A stretch of DNA of 64,000 nucleotides. Source: Fodinicurvata halophila (GTDB lineage Bacteria; Pseudomonadota; Alphaproteobacteria; Kiloniellales; DSM-21159). This document shows positions 52,019 to 60,532 of the stretch, piece by piece. The translations under genes and the position numbers were made by a program. Each line of letters starts with the position of its first letter. Within the stretch, counting starts at the first letter, position 1. Under the pieces are notes generated by a model. That model was not told the DNA's origin. It searched no databases and saw only the letters and a program-made list of their open reading frames with translations. The stretch lies in NCBI RefSeq assembly GCF_042651425.1, contig NZ_JBHSCW010000007.1, positions 124,001 through 188,000 on the forward strand, read 5' to 3'.

Positions 52019-53080
52019 ATGACAGCGATCAACGAAGATAAGCTCAATGAACTTGTCGGCCAGATGCTGACTGATCTTGGTGGGGCCTTCACAGTGCCCT
52101 TGGTGCGTATCGGCGACGAGCTTGGTCTCTACAAGGTATTGCATGAAGAAGGGGCGATGAATTCCCAAGAGCTTGCCGCGGCCACAGGCTGTTCCGAACG
52201 CTATTTGCGTGAATGGCTTTGTGGCCAGGCGGCGGCCAATTACCTGACCTATGACAGAGAGAGCGACAGGTTCTCGCTTTCACCTGAGCAGGCCATGATT
52301 TTCGCCGTGAAGGACAGTCCCGTCTATCTGATTGGGGCGTTCGACACGATGGCGGCAATGCTCGACAACCAACAGAAGGTGCAATCCGCATTTCGCAGTG
52401 GCGCAGGAGTTGGCTGGAGCGATCAGGCCAGCTGCCTTTTCTGCGCCGTGGCTCGCTTCTTCCGTCCGGGATATGTGAACAGTCTTGTCAATGACTGGCT
52501 GCCGTCACTGGATGGGGTTGTCGAAAAGCTGGAGCGTGGAGCCAGGGTTGCGGATGTGGGTTGCGGTCATGGGATCTCGACAATACTGATGGCCGAGGCT
52601 TTCCCGAATTCGACATTCGTGGGCTATGATTTCCATGAGAGTTCGATCGAAGCGGCTTCAGCTCATGCCCGGGAGCATGGCGTCACGGACAATACGCGCT
52701 TCGAAGTGGGACTGGCCAAGGATTTCTCTGAGTCGGATCTCGATCTCGTGACGTGTTTTGATTGCCTGCATGACATGGGGGATCCCCGGGGTGCGGCCGA
52801 GCACATCAAGAAGAGGCTGAAGCCCGACGGGACCTGGATGATTGTGGAGCCCTTGTCCGGCAACACTGTCGAGGAGAATCTGAATCCGGTCGGACGATTG
52901 TTCTACGCGGCTTCGACGATGATCTGCGTGCCGACATCTCTCGACCAGGAAGTTGGCGCCGCGCTTGGTGCCCAAGCCGGGGAGAAGCGATTGAGCGACG
53001 TGATAAAGGCTGGCGGGTTCGGCCAGGTGCGACGGGCCACTGAAGGCCCGTTCAACATGATCCTGGAGGCTACGCCATAA
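52019..53080 (+). CDS. Class I SAM-dependent methyltransferase with N-terminal winged helix
   Basis: 353 residues from the ATG at 52019, which has a near-perfect AAAGGAGG site. A winged-helix dimerisation domain (about 20-90: DELGLYKVLHEEGAMNSQELAAATG) precedes a Rossmann methyltransferase domain with motif I VADVGCGHGISTILMAE (about 179-195) and CFDCLHDMGDPRG (about 244-256). The architecture matches the Rv2258c-like group. Substrate unknown. The lower-GC region suggests acquisition with its LysR/DUF4242 neighbours. Confidence 0.85.
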   Translation: MTAINEDKLNELVGQMLTDLGGAFTVPLVRIGDELGLYKVLHEEGAMNSQELAAATGCSERYLREWLCGQAAANYLTYDRESDRFSLSPEQAMIFAVKDSPVYLIGAFDTMAAMLDNQQKVQSAFRSGAGVGWSDQASCLFCAVARFFRPGYVNSLVNDWLPSLDGVVEKLERGARVADVGCGHGISTILMAEAFPNSTFVGYDFHESSIEAASAHAREHGVTDNTRFEVGLAKDFSESDLDLVTCFDCLHDMGDPRGAAEHIKKRLKPDGTWMIVEPLSGNTVEENLNPVGRLFYAASTMICVPTSLDQEVGAALGAQAGEKRLSDVIKAGGFGQVRRATEGPFNMILEATP

Positions 53081-53114
53081 GCCGGCATGAGCCGGACAAC
53101 AATGGCGGGATCAC

Positions 53115-53152
53115 AGGCCAGAATGTTCCTTCGGAGTATTGTTCTCTGGCCT
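53115..53152. terminator. Possible bidirectional terminator hairpin
   Basis: Perfect 8-bp arms AGGCCAGA / TCTGGCCT around a 22-base loop, between the convergent methyltransferase and EamA genes. A pyrimidine-rich run follows on the plus strand. There is no long T-run, so the call is tentative. Confidence 0.4.
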
Positions 53153-53197
53153 CCTCTTGTCCTCCACGTCCCACTTAACGGACGATAAGGAGAGAAC

Positions 53198-53234
53198 CAT
53201 GGTTCACCCGTTTGGAACATCCCGGGTGACCATG
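53198..53234. repeat. Inverted repeat next to EamA gene
   Basis: CATGGTTCACCCG and CGGGTGACCATG pair over 12 bp with a single bulged T and a 12-base loop, ending 8 bp from the EamA stop. The plus strand has AAGGAGAG just before the ATG at 53199, opening a 41-codon frame that runs antisense into the EamA gene; it looks like the start of a lost gene. Confidence 0.5.
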
Positions 53235-53241
53235 CCGTGGC

Positions 53242-54195
53242 TCAGCCTTTCTCGGGCGGGGTCGGCCAGAAGCTGCGCTGATGCAAGGCATGCAAGAGCC
53301 TGCGGGGGAGCCGCCCGTCGATGATAACTAGGCCCAGTGCGATCAATCCCATGCCCGCGAAATGCTGGGGCGCCAGGCGCTCGCTCAGGATGACGGCCCC
53401 CAGCAGGATCGCCGAGACCGGAATCAGGAAGGTGACCAGGGCCAGGTTTGTCGCGCCGGCCAGGGAGAGAATCCGGAAGTATAGGATGTAGGCGAGCGCC
53501 GTGGAGAGCAGCGCCAGCCTGAGGATCGAAAGCCAGACCTCCGGCGGTGGCATCGGCAGGGTGAAGGGCCGCTCGAGCACCAGCGCTAGAGGCACCAGCA
53601 TCAGCGAGGAGAGAGTGACCTGGCCGGTTGCCGTCATGACGGGGTGAACGCCCAGGGTCTTGAAACGCCGTCCGAACACCGTGGCGAAGGCATAGGAGAG
53701 CGCCGCCGCAAGGACGGCCGCCTGGGCCAGTGCGGTGGCTTCGCGTCCCGTGAGAAGGGCGGGCCCGATCATCACGACGGTGCCGGTGAAGCCGACCACG
53801 ACGCCGGCGAACTTTCGCAGGCTCATCCGTTCGTCCGCAAGGAAGAGGCCGGCCAGCACCACGGTGAACAGCGGTGTCGTGGCATTGAGGATGGAGGCCA
53901 GGCCCGAGGCGATCTGCACCTGTCCCCAGACGATCAGCGAGAAGGGAATGGCGTTGTTGATGAGCCCCATGACCAGGAAGGCGCGCCAGATTGCCGGGCT
54001 CCGGGGCACGCCGATGCCGCGCAGGAGGCAGAATCCCCACAGGGCCGTTGCGGCGAGACCGACGCGCAGGGCGACGATCGTCAGCGGCGGCAGGACTTTC
54101 ACCGCCACGCCCACGAAGAAGAAAGAGCCGCCCCACAGCAGGGACAGGGCCAGCAGCAGGCCCCAGGCCTTCGGTGTCATCGGGTGATGTGTCAT
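53242..54195 (-). CDS. EamA/DMT-family exporter
   Basis: 317 residues from the ATG at 54195; a second in-frame ATG lies 15 bp downstream at 54180. Ten predicted helices in two EamA repeats (WGLLLALSLLWGGSFFFVGVAVKVLP; second repeat around ALSYAFATVFGRRFK). Members of this group export amino acids or other metabolites. The frame extends further upstream to 54483 but only as low-quality sequence overlapping the divergent serine hydrolase gene. Substrate unknown. Confidence 0.85.
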   Translation of the reverse strand: MTHHPMTPKAWGLLLALSLLWGGSFFFVGVAVKVLPPLTIVALRVGLAATALWGFCLLRGIGVPRSPAIWRAFLVMGLINNAIPFSLIVWGQVQIASGLASILNATTPLFTVVLAGLFLADERMSLRKFAGVVVGFTGTVVMIGPALLTGREATALAQAAVLAAALSYAFATVFGRRFKTLGVHPVMTATGQVTLSSLMLVPLALVLERPFTLPMPPPEVWLSILRLALLSTALAYILYFRILSLAGATNLALVTFLIPVSAILLGAVILSERLAPQHFAGMGLIALGLVIIDGRLPRRLLHALHQRSFWPTPPEKG

Positions 54196-54347
54196 CCTGG
54201 CGTTCCGCTGTGCTGTGTTGCATGGTCGAAGGCAGGATAGCCCTTTGTGGCCTGCCCGCCTTCCCGTTCCTTGCGGCGGCGTCATTTCAATCGTTGCGCA
54301 CTTTCCGTGCGCGGCTGCTTGATTGTCCTGCACGGCGCGCCAAATCC

Positions 54348-55379
54348 ATGCGGATGGATGCAAGCAGACGACACCTCCTGAAGCTGGGCCTGGCGGCCGG
54401 GGCCCTATCGATACTGCCTGCCGGGCCTCGGCAGCATGTCCGTGCCCAGTCGACGGGCCTGGGGTCGGCCATCCAGGCGGCACGTGACTTCGAACGGCTG
54501 CACGGCCTGATCGTGGCGCAGGAGGGCCGGCCGCTGGTCGAGCAGGCCTTCCGCGGGCCGGCGCTGGAGCGGACGGTCAACGTCAAGTCGGTGGCCAAGA
54601 CGGTGATCGCGGCGCTGGTAGGCGCGGCGATCCAGCGCGGTGTGCTGGCGGGACCGGAGCAGTCCATCGTGCCGCTGCTGGGCGAACTGGTGCCCGACGA
54701 GGCGGATCCGCGCCTGGAGCAGGTGACCATCGGCCACCTGCTGTCCATGCGCGCTGGACTGCAGCGCACCTCGGGGCAGCACTACGGACGCTGGGTGACC
54801 AGCCCGAACTGGGTGCGCCATGCGCTCACCCGGCCCTTCGAGGGCGAGCCGGGCGGCGAGATGCGCTATTCCACCGGCAACTCGCACCTGCTCTCCGCCA
54901 TCCTGACGCGCGCCAGCGGGCGCAGCACGCTGGAGCTGGCCCGCTCCTGGCTGGGCCAGCCGCTCGACATCGCCATTCCCGCCTGGCAGCAGGATCCCCA
55001 AGGGATCTATTTCGGCGGCAACAACATGGCGCTGTCGCCGCGGGCGATGCTGCAGCTCGGCGAACTCTACCGCTTGGGCGGGCGCCTCGACGGCGAACGG
55101 GTCTTTGCGGAGTCCTGGGTCGAGACCTCCTGGCAGCGCCGGGGCCGTTCGCGCTGGACAGGGGATCGCTACGGCTACGGATGGTTCATTCGCCCCATGC
55201 AGGGACGCGAGGTCTATTACGCCTGGGGCTATGGCGGGCAGATGATCTATGTCTGTCCCGAGCTGGCCCTGACCGTGGTGATCACCTCGGACGTCACGCG
55301 CGTTTCGGGCGCCAGCGGTTATGTCCGGCAGCTGCACGGCCTTGTGGAGCGCGAGTTCCTGCCCGCCCTGACCAGCTGA
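54348..55379 (+). CDS. Tat-exported serine hydrolase, class C beta-lactamase fold
   Basis: 343 residues. Twin-arginine signal SRRHLLKLGLAAGA (about 5-18) with cleavage near VRA-Q. The nucleophile motif is S-V-A-K (in NVKSVAKT), the second motif YSTGNSHLLS, and the third is near YAWGYGGQ. The family includes esterases, D-aminopeptidases and PBP-like proteins, and most members do not confer drug resistance. I used the ATG at 54348; another lies two codons downstream. Convergent with the aconitase X genes. Confidence 0.85.
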   Translation: MRMDASRRHLLKLGLAAGALSILPAGPRQHVRAQSTGLGSAIQAARDFERLHGLIVAQEGRPLVEQAFRGPALERTVNVKSVAKTVIAALVGAAIQRGVLAGPEQSIVPLLGELVPDEADPRLEQVTIGHLLSMRAGLQRTSGQHYGRWVTSPNWVRHALTRPFEGEPGGEMRYSTGNSHLLSAILTRASGRSTLELARSWLGQPLDIAIPAWQQDPQGIYFGGNNMALSPRAMLQLGELYRLGGRLDGERVFAESWVETSWQRRGRSRWTGDRYGYGWFIRPMQGREVYYAWGYGGQMIYVCPELALTVVITSDVTRVSGASGYVRQLHGLVEREFLPALTS

Positions 55380-55387
55380 CGCGACTT

Positions 55388-55804
55388 TCAGAACGCTGAG
55401 ATATACAGTCTGCCGTCCGTGGCAATCCGGGCCGACCCCTCGGCCGGAAGCATGGCGAGAGTGCTTTCCTCCAGCAGCAGTGCCGGGACCGGGCGATGGC
55501 CGAGCTCCCGGCCGACGATGCTGCCGAGCAGGAGGATGGCGTCCTTCTGCCCGAGAACGAGGCCGGCGGGAGCCTTTCCGCCGGCGATCAGTTCCAGCAG
55601 CACCGAGGAGGATGAGGACGAGCCGATGGGCCGCGGCAGGACTAGCAGCCGGCCGGCGATCTGCGCACCGCACTGGGGATGGCGCGCCGCGATGATCTCG
55701 CCGCTGGCCGGATCGACGCCGCCCCAGAAGCTGAGCGGTTCGGAGAGGATCAGGAGCGGTCCCTCGGCCTCGCCGGCAATGAGCACCTCGCCCGACACGT
55801 CCAT
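55388..55804 (-). CDS. Aconitase X small (swivel) subunit
   Basis: 138 residues, DUF126-type swivel domain: GEVLIAGEAEGPLLILSEPLSFWGGVDP, then GRLLVLPRPIGSSSSSSV, where the Ser-rich loop closes the active site, and GLVLGQKDAI. It pairs with the large subunit encoded 3 bp upstream. In bacteria aconitase X enzymes of this kind dehydrate cis-3-hydroxy-L-proline; in archaea they dehydrate mevalonate-5-phosphate. Here a catabolic role is more likely. Confidence 0.88.
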   Translation of the reverse strand: MDVSGEVLIAGEAEGPLLILSEPLSFWGGVDPASGEIIAARHPQCGAQIAGRLLVLPRPIGSSSSSSVLLELIAGGKAPAGLVLGQKDAILLLGSIVGRELGHRPVPALLLEESTLAMLPAEGSARIATDGRLYISAF

Positions 55805-55807
55805 GGC

Positions 55808-57067
55808 TCACGCGCTCCAGAGGGATTCGTCGCGCCGGACGCGGCCGCTCACAGCGCTTTCCACGCAGTCGGAGAGGCTGCCGTAGATCACGCCATAGCC
55901 GGTGTTGCCGGGCGCATAGTGCGCGAACTTGCCGGAGTTGGTCATCAGGACGCCGTCGAAGCCCTCCAGGATGGGCGTGACCACCACACAGGTGTCCGCC
56001 ACGATGCGGATTCCCGCCGTCTCGAGGGACTGCAGAAGGCCCTCGGCCTGCAGCTGCTCGATCACGTGCCGACCCGTGCAGGCATAGAAGGGAACGCGGC
56101 TTTCCCGGCCGTCCAGAAGGTGCAGGAGCTGTTTGAATTCGGAATTCGAAAAATGCGGACTGCCCACGGCGATGGCATCCAGCTGCTGCGAGTCCACGGT
56201 CGAGAGGCTGTCCCGGGCGGCAAGCAGGTCCTCGGGCGTCGGGCGCAGGATGGCCTGCGGCGGCGCGCCGCCGAGTGCCATCTCGGCATCCGGCGCCTCG
56301 GGGGTCAGGCCGGCGGCATGGAACAGCGCCACCGAGCCGCTGGAGGCGGCCGCGGCGGCAAAGGCCTTCAGGCTGTCCTCGGACAGATCCGGCGGCAGGC
56401 CGTCGATGACGCCGATGGCCTCGCCCACCGCCCGGCCGTACCAGGCCCCGAGCACGGGATAGAAGACATCCAGGGCCTTCAGCGGGTCGGGTATGGCCGA
56501 GGTGTCGACCAGCAGCGTGGCCTTGCGGTTCTCGGCCAGGTGCAGGCCGGTGGCCGGCGCCCGACCGGTGATGGCGCAGCAGAGGTCGAGGAAATCGCCG
56601 TAACGGTTGCTGCGGGCACCGAGCACCGAGTTCACGAAGGCCACGGCATTGCTCTCGCCCCAGGCCACGTCTATGCCCGGGGCCGGGCGGTGGCCGGCCT
56701 GGTACGGGGCGCAGGTCCAGGTGGGCCGACAGCCCAGGGCCTCGTGGGCGCGCATGAGGCGCAGGGCCATGTCGCGTTCATGGGCATCGAGGCGGATCTG
56801 TTCGGGACGCATCAGGTCCAGGGCGCCGACGTTGAGGGTCGTCGGGACCGCGACCCGTGCGCCGCCCTCCACCAGCCTCTCGGCAAAGGCGACGCCGCTG
56901 TCGCCATGATAGAGGCAGCCGTCGATGTGGCTGGAGGCGATGGGAATGAGACGTTCGGCCCCCAGCAAACGGGCGCTTTCTGCCAGGATGCGCAGGGCCA
57001 TGGCCGCCCCGGGCCCGTCACGACCGTCGGCGACGGCCTGTTCCTCGGCGCTCAGGGCGAGGGCCAT
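55808..57067 (-). CDS. Aconitase X catalytic (large) subunit
   Basis: 419 residues. IPIASSHIDGCLYHGD at the N-terminus, TTLNVGALDL, CAPYQ, WGESNAVAFVNSVLGARSNRYGD, and DTCVVVTPIL are characteristic. Likely iron-sulfur ligands are the Cys in TWTCAPYQ, in FYACTG and in ADTCVV. It acts with the small subunit as a dehydratase, probably of a hydroxyproline-type substrate. It sits 12 bp after pmbA in a run with a TRAP importer, pointing to uptake and breakdown of an external acid. Confidence 0.88.
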   Translation of the reverse strand: MALALSAEEQAVADGRDGPGAAMALRILAESARLLGAERLIPIASSHIDGCLYHGDSGVAFAERLVEGGARVAVPTTLNVGALDLMRPEQIRLDAHERDMALRLMRAHEALGCRPTWTCAPYQAGHRPAPGIDVAWGESNAVAFVNSVLGARSNRYGDFLDLCCAITGRAPATGLHLAENRKATLLVDTSAIPDPLKALDVFYPVLGAWYGRAVGEAIGVIDGLPPDLSEDSLKAFAAAAASSGSVALFHAAGLTPEAPDAEMALGGAPPQAILRPTPEDLLAARDSLSTVDSQQLDAIAVGSPHFSNSEFKQLLHLLDGRESRVPFYACTGRHVIEQLQAEGLLQSLETAGIRIVADTCVVVTPILEGFDGVLMTNSGKFAHYAPGNTGYGVIYGSLSDCVESAVSGRVRRDESLWSA

Positions 57068-57079
57068 GGCGCATACTCC

Positions 57080-58423
57080 TCAGGAGCCGGCCACTGTCAT
57101 GCCGTCGACGCGCAGCGTGGGGGCGTCGATGCCATAGATCATCTTCAGATCGCTGGCCGGGGTCATGTTGGCGAACATGGTCTTCAGGTTGCCGGCGATG
57201 GTGGCCTCGCTGACCGGGTGGGTCAGCTTGCCGTCCTTGATCCAATAGCCGGAGGCACCGCGGCTGTAGTCGCCGGTGACGCCGTTGACGCCCATGCCGA
57301 TCATCTCGGTGACGTAGAAGCCCTCCTCGATGTCGGCGATCATCTCTTCCGGAGACTGCCGGCCGGGTTCCAGGTAGACATTGCTGGGCGAGGGGCCCGG
57401 CGGCCCGGAGACGCCGCGACTGGCGTGGCCGGTCGGCTCCAGGTCCAGCTGGCGGGCCGAGGCCAGGTCCAGCAGCCAGGTGGTCAGGCGCCCGTCCTCG
57501 ATCAGGTTCCGGGTCTTCGTCGGCAGGCCCTCACTGTCGAAGGGGCGCGAGCGCAGGCCGCGCTTGCGATGCGGATCGTCGATGACGCGAAGGCCCTCGG
57601 CGAACACCGGTTCGCCCATGCGGTCCTTCAGGAAGGAGGTGCCGCGGGCAATGGACGGCCCCGAGATGGCACCCAGGAAGTGGCGCAGCAGGCTGTTGGC
57701 GACGCGCGACTCGTAGACAATGGGCACCCGCCCGGTCTTCGGCTTGACCGGGTTCAGGCGGTTGACCGCGCGCTCTCCGGCGCGGCGTCCAACCACGGCG
57801 GGGTCCTCCAGGTCGCCGGCGAAGACCTTGCTGGAGAAGTCGTAGTCGCGCTGCATGTCCAGGCCCTCGCCGGCCAGGACGGATACGCCCACGGAATGGC
57901 TGGAGACGCGGTAGCTGCCGGTGAAGCCGTTGCTGGCGGCCAGCGACACGCGGGTCATGCCCCAGCCGGCCTCGGCGCCTTCGGAATTGGTGACCCCCTC
58001 GACGGAACGCGCCGCTTCCTCGCACAGACGGGCGCGCTCGATCAGGTCCTCGGGGCTGGGTTCCACGGGGTCGCAGGACTCCACGTCGGGAATCTCGCGG
58101 GTCAGCTGCTCCGGCTCGGCCAGGCCGCAGTAGGGATCCTCCGGAACCGCCCGGGCCATGGCCACGGCCCGCTCGACCAGCTCGTCCAGGGCCTTGGCGC
58201 CCAGATCGGTGGAGGAAACGATGGCCTGGCGCTTGCCGATGAAGACACGCAGGCCGACATCCTGGCTTTCCTCGCGCTCCAGCTGCTCTAGCTCGCCCAT
58301 GCGCTGGGCATGGCTGAGGGCGGTGGACCGGGCGACCAGTGCATCGGCACTGTCGGCACCGGCGGTGCGGGCCTTGCGGATCAGGTCTTCGAGCAGTTCG
58401 GGATCTTGGGTTTCCGGGGTCAT
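57080..58423 (-). CDS. pmbA: TldE/PmbA-family metallopeptidase-like protein
   Basis: 447 residues from the ATG at 58423; upstream frame to 58501 rejected. Family blocks: ALVARSTALSHAQRMGELEQLE, DVGLRVFIGKRQAIVSSTDL, DYDFSSKVFAGDLEDP, GRVPIVYESRVANSLLRHF, and the C-terminal GYWIKDGKLTHPVSEATIAGNL. PmbA/TldE normally works as a heterodimer with TldD, which carries the zinc HExxxH; tldD is not in the window. Its place between TRAP and aconitase X genes, 12 bp from the latter, is unexpected. Confidence 0.92.
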   Translation of the reverse strand: MTPETQDPELLEDLIRKARTAGADSADALVARSTALSHAQRMGELEQLEREESQDVGLRVFIGKRQAIVSSTDLGAKALDELVERAVAMARAVPEDPYCGLAEPEQLTREIPDVESCDPVEPSPEDLIERARLCEEAARSVEGVTNSEGAEAGWGMTRVSLAASNGFTGSYRVSSHSVGVSVLAGEGLDMQRDYDFSSKVFAGDLEDPAVVGRRAGERAVNRLNPVKPKTGRVPIVYESRVANSLLRHFLGAISGPSIARGTSFLKDRMGEPVFAEGLRVIDDPHRKRGLRSRPFDSEGLPTKTRNLIEDGRLTTWLLDLASARQLDLEPTGHASRGVSGPPGPSPSNVYLEPGRQSPEEMIADIEEGFYVTEMIGMGVNGVTGDYSRGASGYWIKDGKLTHPVSEATIAGNLKTMFANMTPASDLKMIYGIDAPTLRVDGMTVAGS

Positions 58424-58523
58424 GTCCAGCCGTCGTTTGTGAAGAGTCAGGGCGAGCTGCCTATCACATGGGCGCGGCCACGCCAATGTGCCAGCCCTCA
58501 CCCGGCCTGCCGGTCGAGTCCGT

Positions 58524-59822
58524 TCAGTTCATCTGCTGGGGCAGCCAAGTGGCGATTTCCGGGAAGACGACCACCAGCACCACCGAGAGCATCAGGATCA
58601 GGAAGAACGGCAAGGCGGCCAGCGCCACCTTGAAGATGTTACGGCCCGTCAGCCCCTGGAGGACGAAGAGGTTGAAGCCCACCGGCGGGGTGATCTGGCT
58701 CATCTCCACCACCAGCACCACGTAGATGCCGAACCAGATGCGGTCCAGACCCGCCGCGTCGATCATCGGCAGGATGACCGCGGTGGTCAGTACGACGATG
58801 GAAATGCCGTCCAGGAAACAGCCCAGCACCACGAAGAAGACCGTGAGCGCCGCGATCAGCGCGTAGGGCGAGAGATTCAGCGAGGCGATCCAGCTGGCCA
58901 GTTCGCGGGGAATGCCGGTGAAGCCCATGGCCACCGAGAGGAAGGCCGCCCCGGCCAGGATGAAGGCGATCATGCAGGAGGTGCGGGTCGCGCCCAGCAG
59001 ACCGTCCAGGAAGGTCTTCCAGGTCAGGCTGCCGGAGAACCACGAGAGCAGCAGCGAGAAGAGCACGCCGAGCGAGGCCGCGTCCGTCGGGCTGGCCACC
59101 CCGAAGTAGATCGAGGCGATCACGCCGACAATGATCATCAGGACGGGGATCAGGCGGCGCGAGGCCTTCAGGCGCTCCCTGAGCGGGATGCGCGGTTCCG
59201 CAGGCGGTGTGCGGGACGGGTTGAGCGCCGACCACAGCATCACGTAGCCCATGAAGAGGCTGACCAGCATGATGCCGGGCAGGATGCCGGCAATGAACAG
59301 GCGCGAGATGGATTCCTCGATGGCCACGCCATAGACGATCAGGATGATCGAGGGCGGAATCAGCAGGCCCAGCGTGCCGGACCCGGCCAGGGTCCCGATC
59401 ATCATCTGCTCGTCGTAGCCGCGCTTCTTCAATTCCGGCAGGGACATCTTGCCGATGGTGGCCGCCGTGGCGGCGGAGGAGCCGGAAACGGCGGCGAAGA
59501 TGCTGCAGCCCAGGATGTTCACATGCATGAGCCGGCCCGGCAGGCGCGCCATCCAGGGGGATAGGCCGCCGAAAAGGTCCTCGGACAGGCGCGAGCGAAA
59601 GAGGATCTCGCCCATCCAGATGAACATGGGCAGGGCCGCCAGCGACCACTTCGTCGACGCGCTCCAGGCATTGGTGGCAAGCGCCTGTCCAACCGGCACC
59701 GAGGTGAAGAGCTCGATGGCGAGATAGCCGACCGCCAGCAGGGAGAAGGCAACCCAGACACCGCTGGCCAGCAGGCTCAGAAGGGCGATGACCAGAACGC
59801 CGGAGAGTATCAGCTGATCCAT
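58524..59822 (-). CDS. dctM: TRAP transporter large permease
   Basis: 432 residues, 12-13 helices, DctM family: LPMFIWMGEILFRSRLSEDLF, the GSSAATAATIGKMSLPELKKRGYD substrate-site segment, GSGTLGLLIPPSIILIVYG, and the C-terminal TPPVGFNLFVLQG. Sodium-driven uptake channel for organic acids together with DctQ and DctP. 15 bp after dctQ and 100 bp before pmbA. Confidence 0.94.
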   Translation of the reverse strand: MDQLILSGVLVIALLSLLASGVWVAFSLLAVGYLAIELFTSVPVGQALATNAWSASTKWSLAALPMFIWMGEILFRSRLSEDLFGGLSPWMARLPGRLMHVNILGCSIFAAVSGSSAATAATIGKMSLPELKKRGYDEQMMIGTLAGSGTLGLLIPPSIILIVYGVAIEESISRLFIAGILPGIMLVSLFMGYVMLWSALNPSRTPPAEPRIPLRERLKASRRLIPVLMIIVGVIASIYFGVASPTDAASLGVLFSLLLSWFSGSLTWKTFLDGLLGATRTSCMIAFILAGAAFLSVAMGFTGIPRELASWIASLNLSPYALIAALTVFFVVLGCFLDGISIVVLTTAVILPMIDAAGLDRIWFGIYVVLVVEMSQITPPVGFNLFVLQGLTGRNIFKVALAALPFFLILMLSVVLVVVFPEIATWLPQQMN

Positions 59823-59837
59823 GGGGCCTGTCCTGAG

Positions 59838-60416
59838 CTAGCGATGCGTGAGGTCGGATGTCTCGTCCGACGTCTGGTCCAGCAGTCCCTCGGCATCGGC
59901 ATAGCTGGGCCGCTGACCAAGGAGAACGCGCAGCGTTTCGTCAACGAGGGCCAGGGTCAGGATCACCAGACCGATCACCATCGATGTTTGGGGAATCCAT
60001 AGCGGGACAGCGATCAAGCCGCTTGAGACATCGTTGAAGCGGTAGGAATCATGAACCAGGGAGGCCATCTGCAGCGTGAAGTAGCCAGACAGAACGGCGG
60101 CAACGGCGCAGCACCAGACCTCGACCCAGCGCCGCAGGCCTTCGGGCAGGTGCTGGACCACGAGGCTGACGCGAATGTGGCTGCCTTCCTTGAAGGTGTG
60201 GGCGAGCGCAAAGAAGGTGGCAGCCGCCAGGAAATAGCCGGAAAAGCGCGCATAGCCGGAAATCTGCAGGCCAAAGGCCTTGCCGATCAGCACCAGCAGG
60301 ATCTCGTCGATCAGGCCGAGGGCGACCTGGATTATGACTACGGAGAAAATCGCGAACAGGAAGAAAGCCGCGATATAACCACTGATACGGTAGAGGTGGT
60401 CAAGATAAGAGCGCAT
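59838..60416 (-). CDS. dctQ: TRAP transporter small permease
   Basis: 192 residues with four hydrophobic helices, the DctQ layout. The middle part reads RFSGYFLAAATFFALAHTFKEGSHIRVSL and is typical (E/G-x-HIRV). A polar C-terminal tail of about 30 residues is rich in Asp, Ser and Thr. It couples the binding protein to DctM. A large stem-loop separates it from dctP. Confidence 0.92.
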   Translation of the reverse strand: MRSYLDHLYRISGYIAAFFLFAIFSVVIIQVALGLIDEILLVLIGKAFGLQISGYARFSGYFLAAATFFALAHTFKEGSHIRVSLVVQHLPEGLRRWVEVWCCAVAAVLSGYFTLQMASLVHDSYRFNDVSSGLIAVPLWIPQTSMVIGLVILTLALVDETLRVLLGQRPSYADAEGLLDQTSDETSDLTHR

Positions 60417-60460
60417 CGCCTGCGTTTCCTACGGGAGGCGTGGGATGCCAGAGAACACCA

Positions 60461-60517
60461 CATGACCACGGGCATGCCGACCGGCGTGGATCCGGCCGGC
60501 ACGCCCGTTTGGTCATG
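60461..60517 (-). other. Long intercistronic stem-loop dctP-dctQ
   Basis: Nested arms: CATGACCA/TGGTCATG, CGGGC/GCCCG, GCCG/CGGC and CCGG/CCGG, about 21 pairs with small bulges over 57 bases. There is no T-run. It lies between the binding-protein and permease genes and probably keeps dctP mRNA more abundant than the rest of the operon. Confidence 0.7.
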
Positions 60518-60532
60518 AAGCTTGACCCCGGG

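Noticed and set aside
54196..54483. 96-residue N-terminal extension of the EamA protein
   Set aside because: It overlaps the divergent serine hydrolase signal peptide and has no membrane or family features.
55679..58291. 870-codon plus-strand open frame
   Set aside because: It lies opposite the aconitase X and pmbA genes, which have full family motifs. The translated product is Gly/His/Gln-rich without domains; it is a high-GC antisense shadow.
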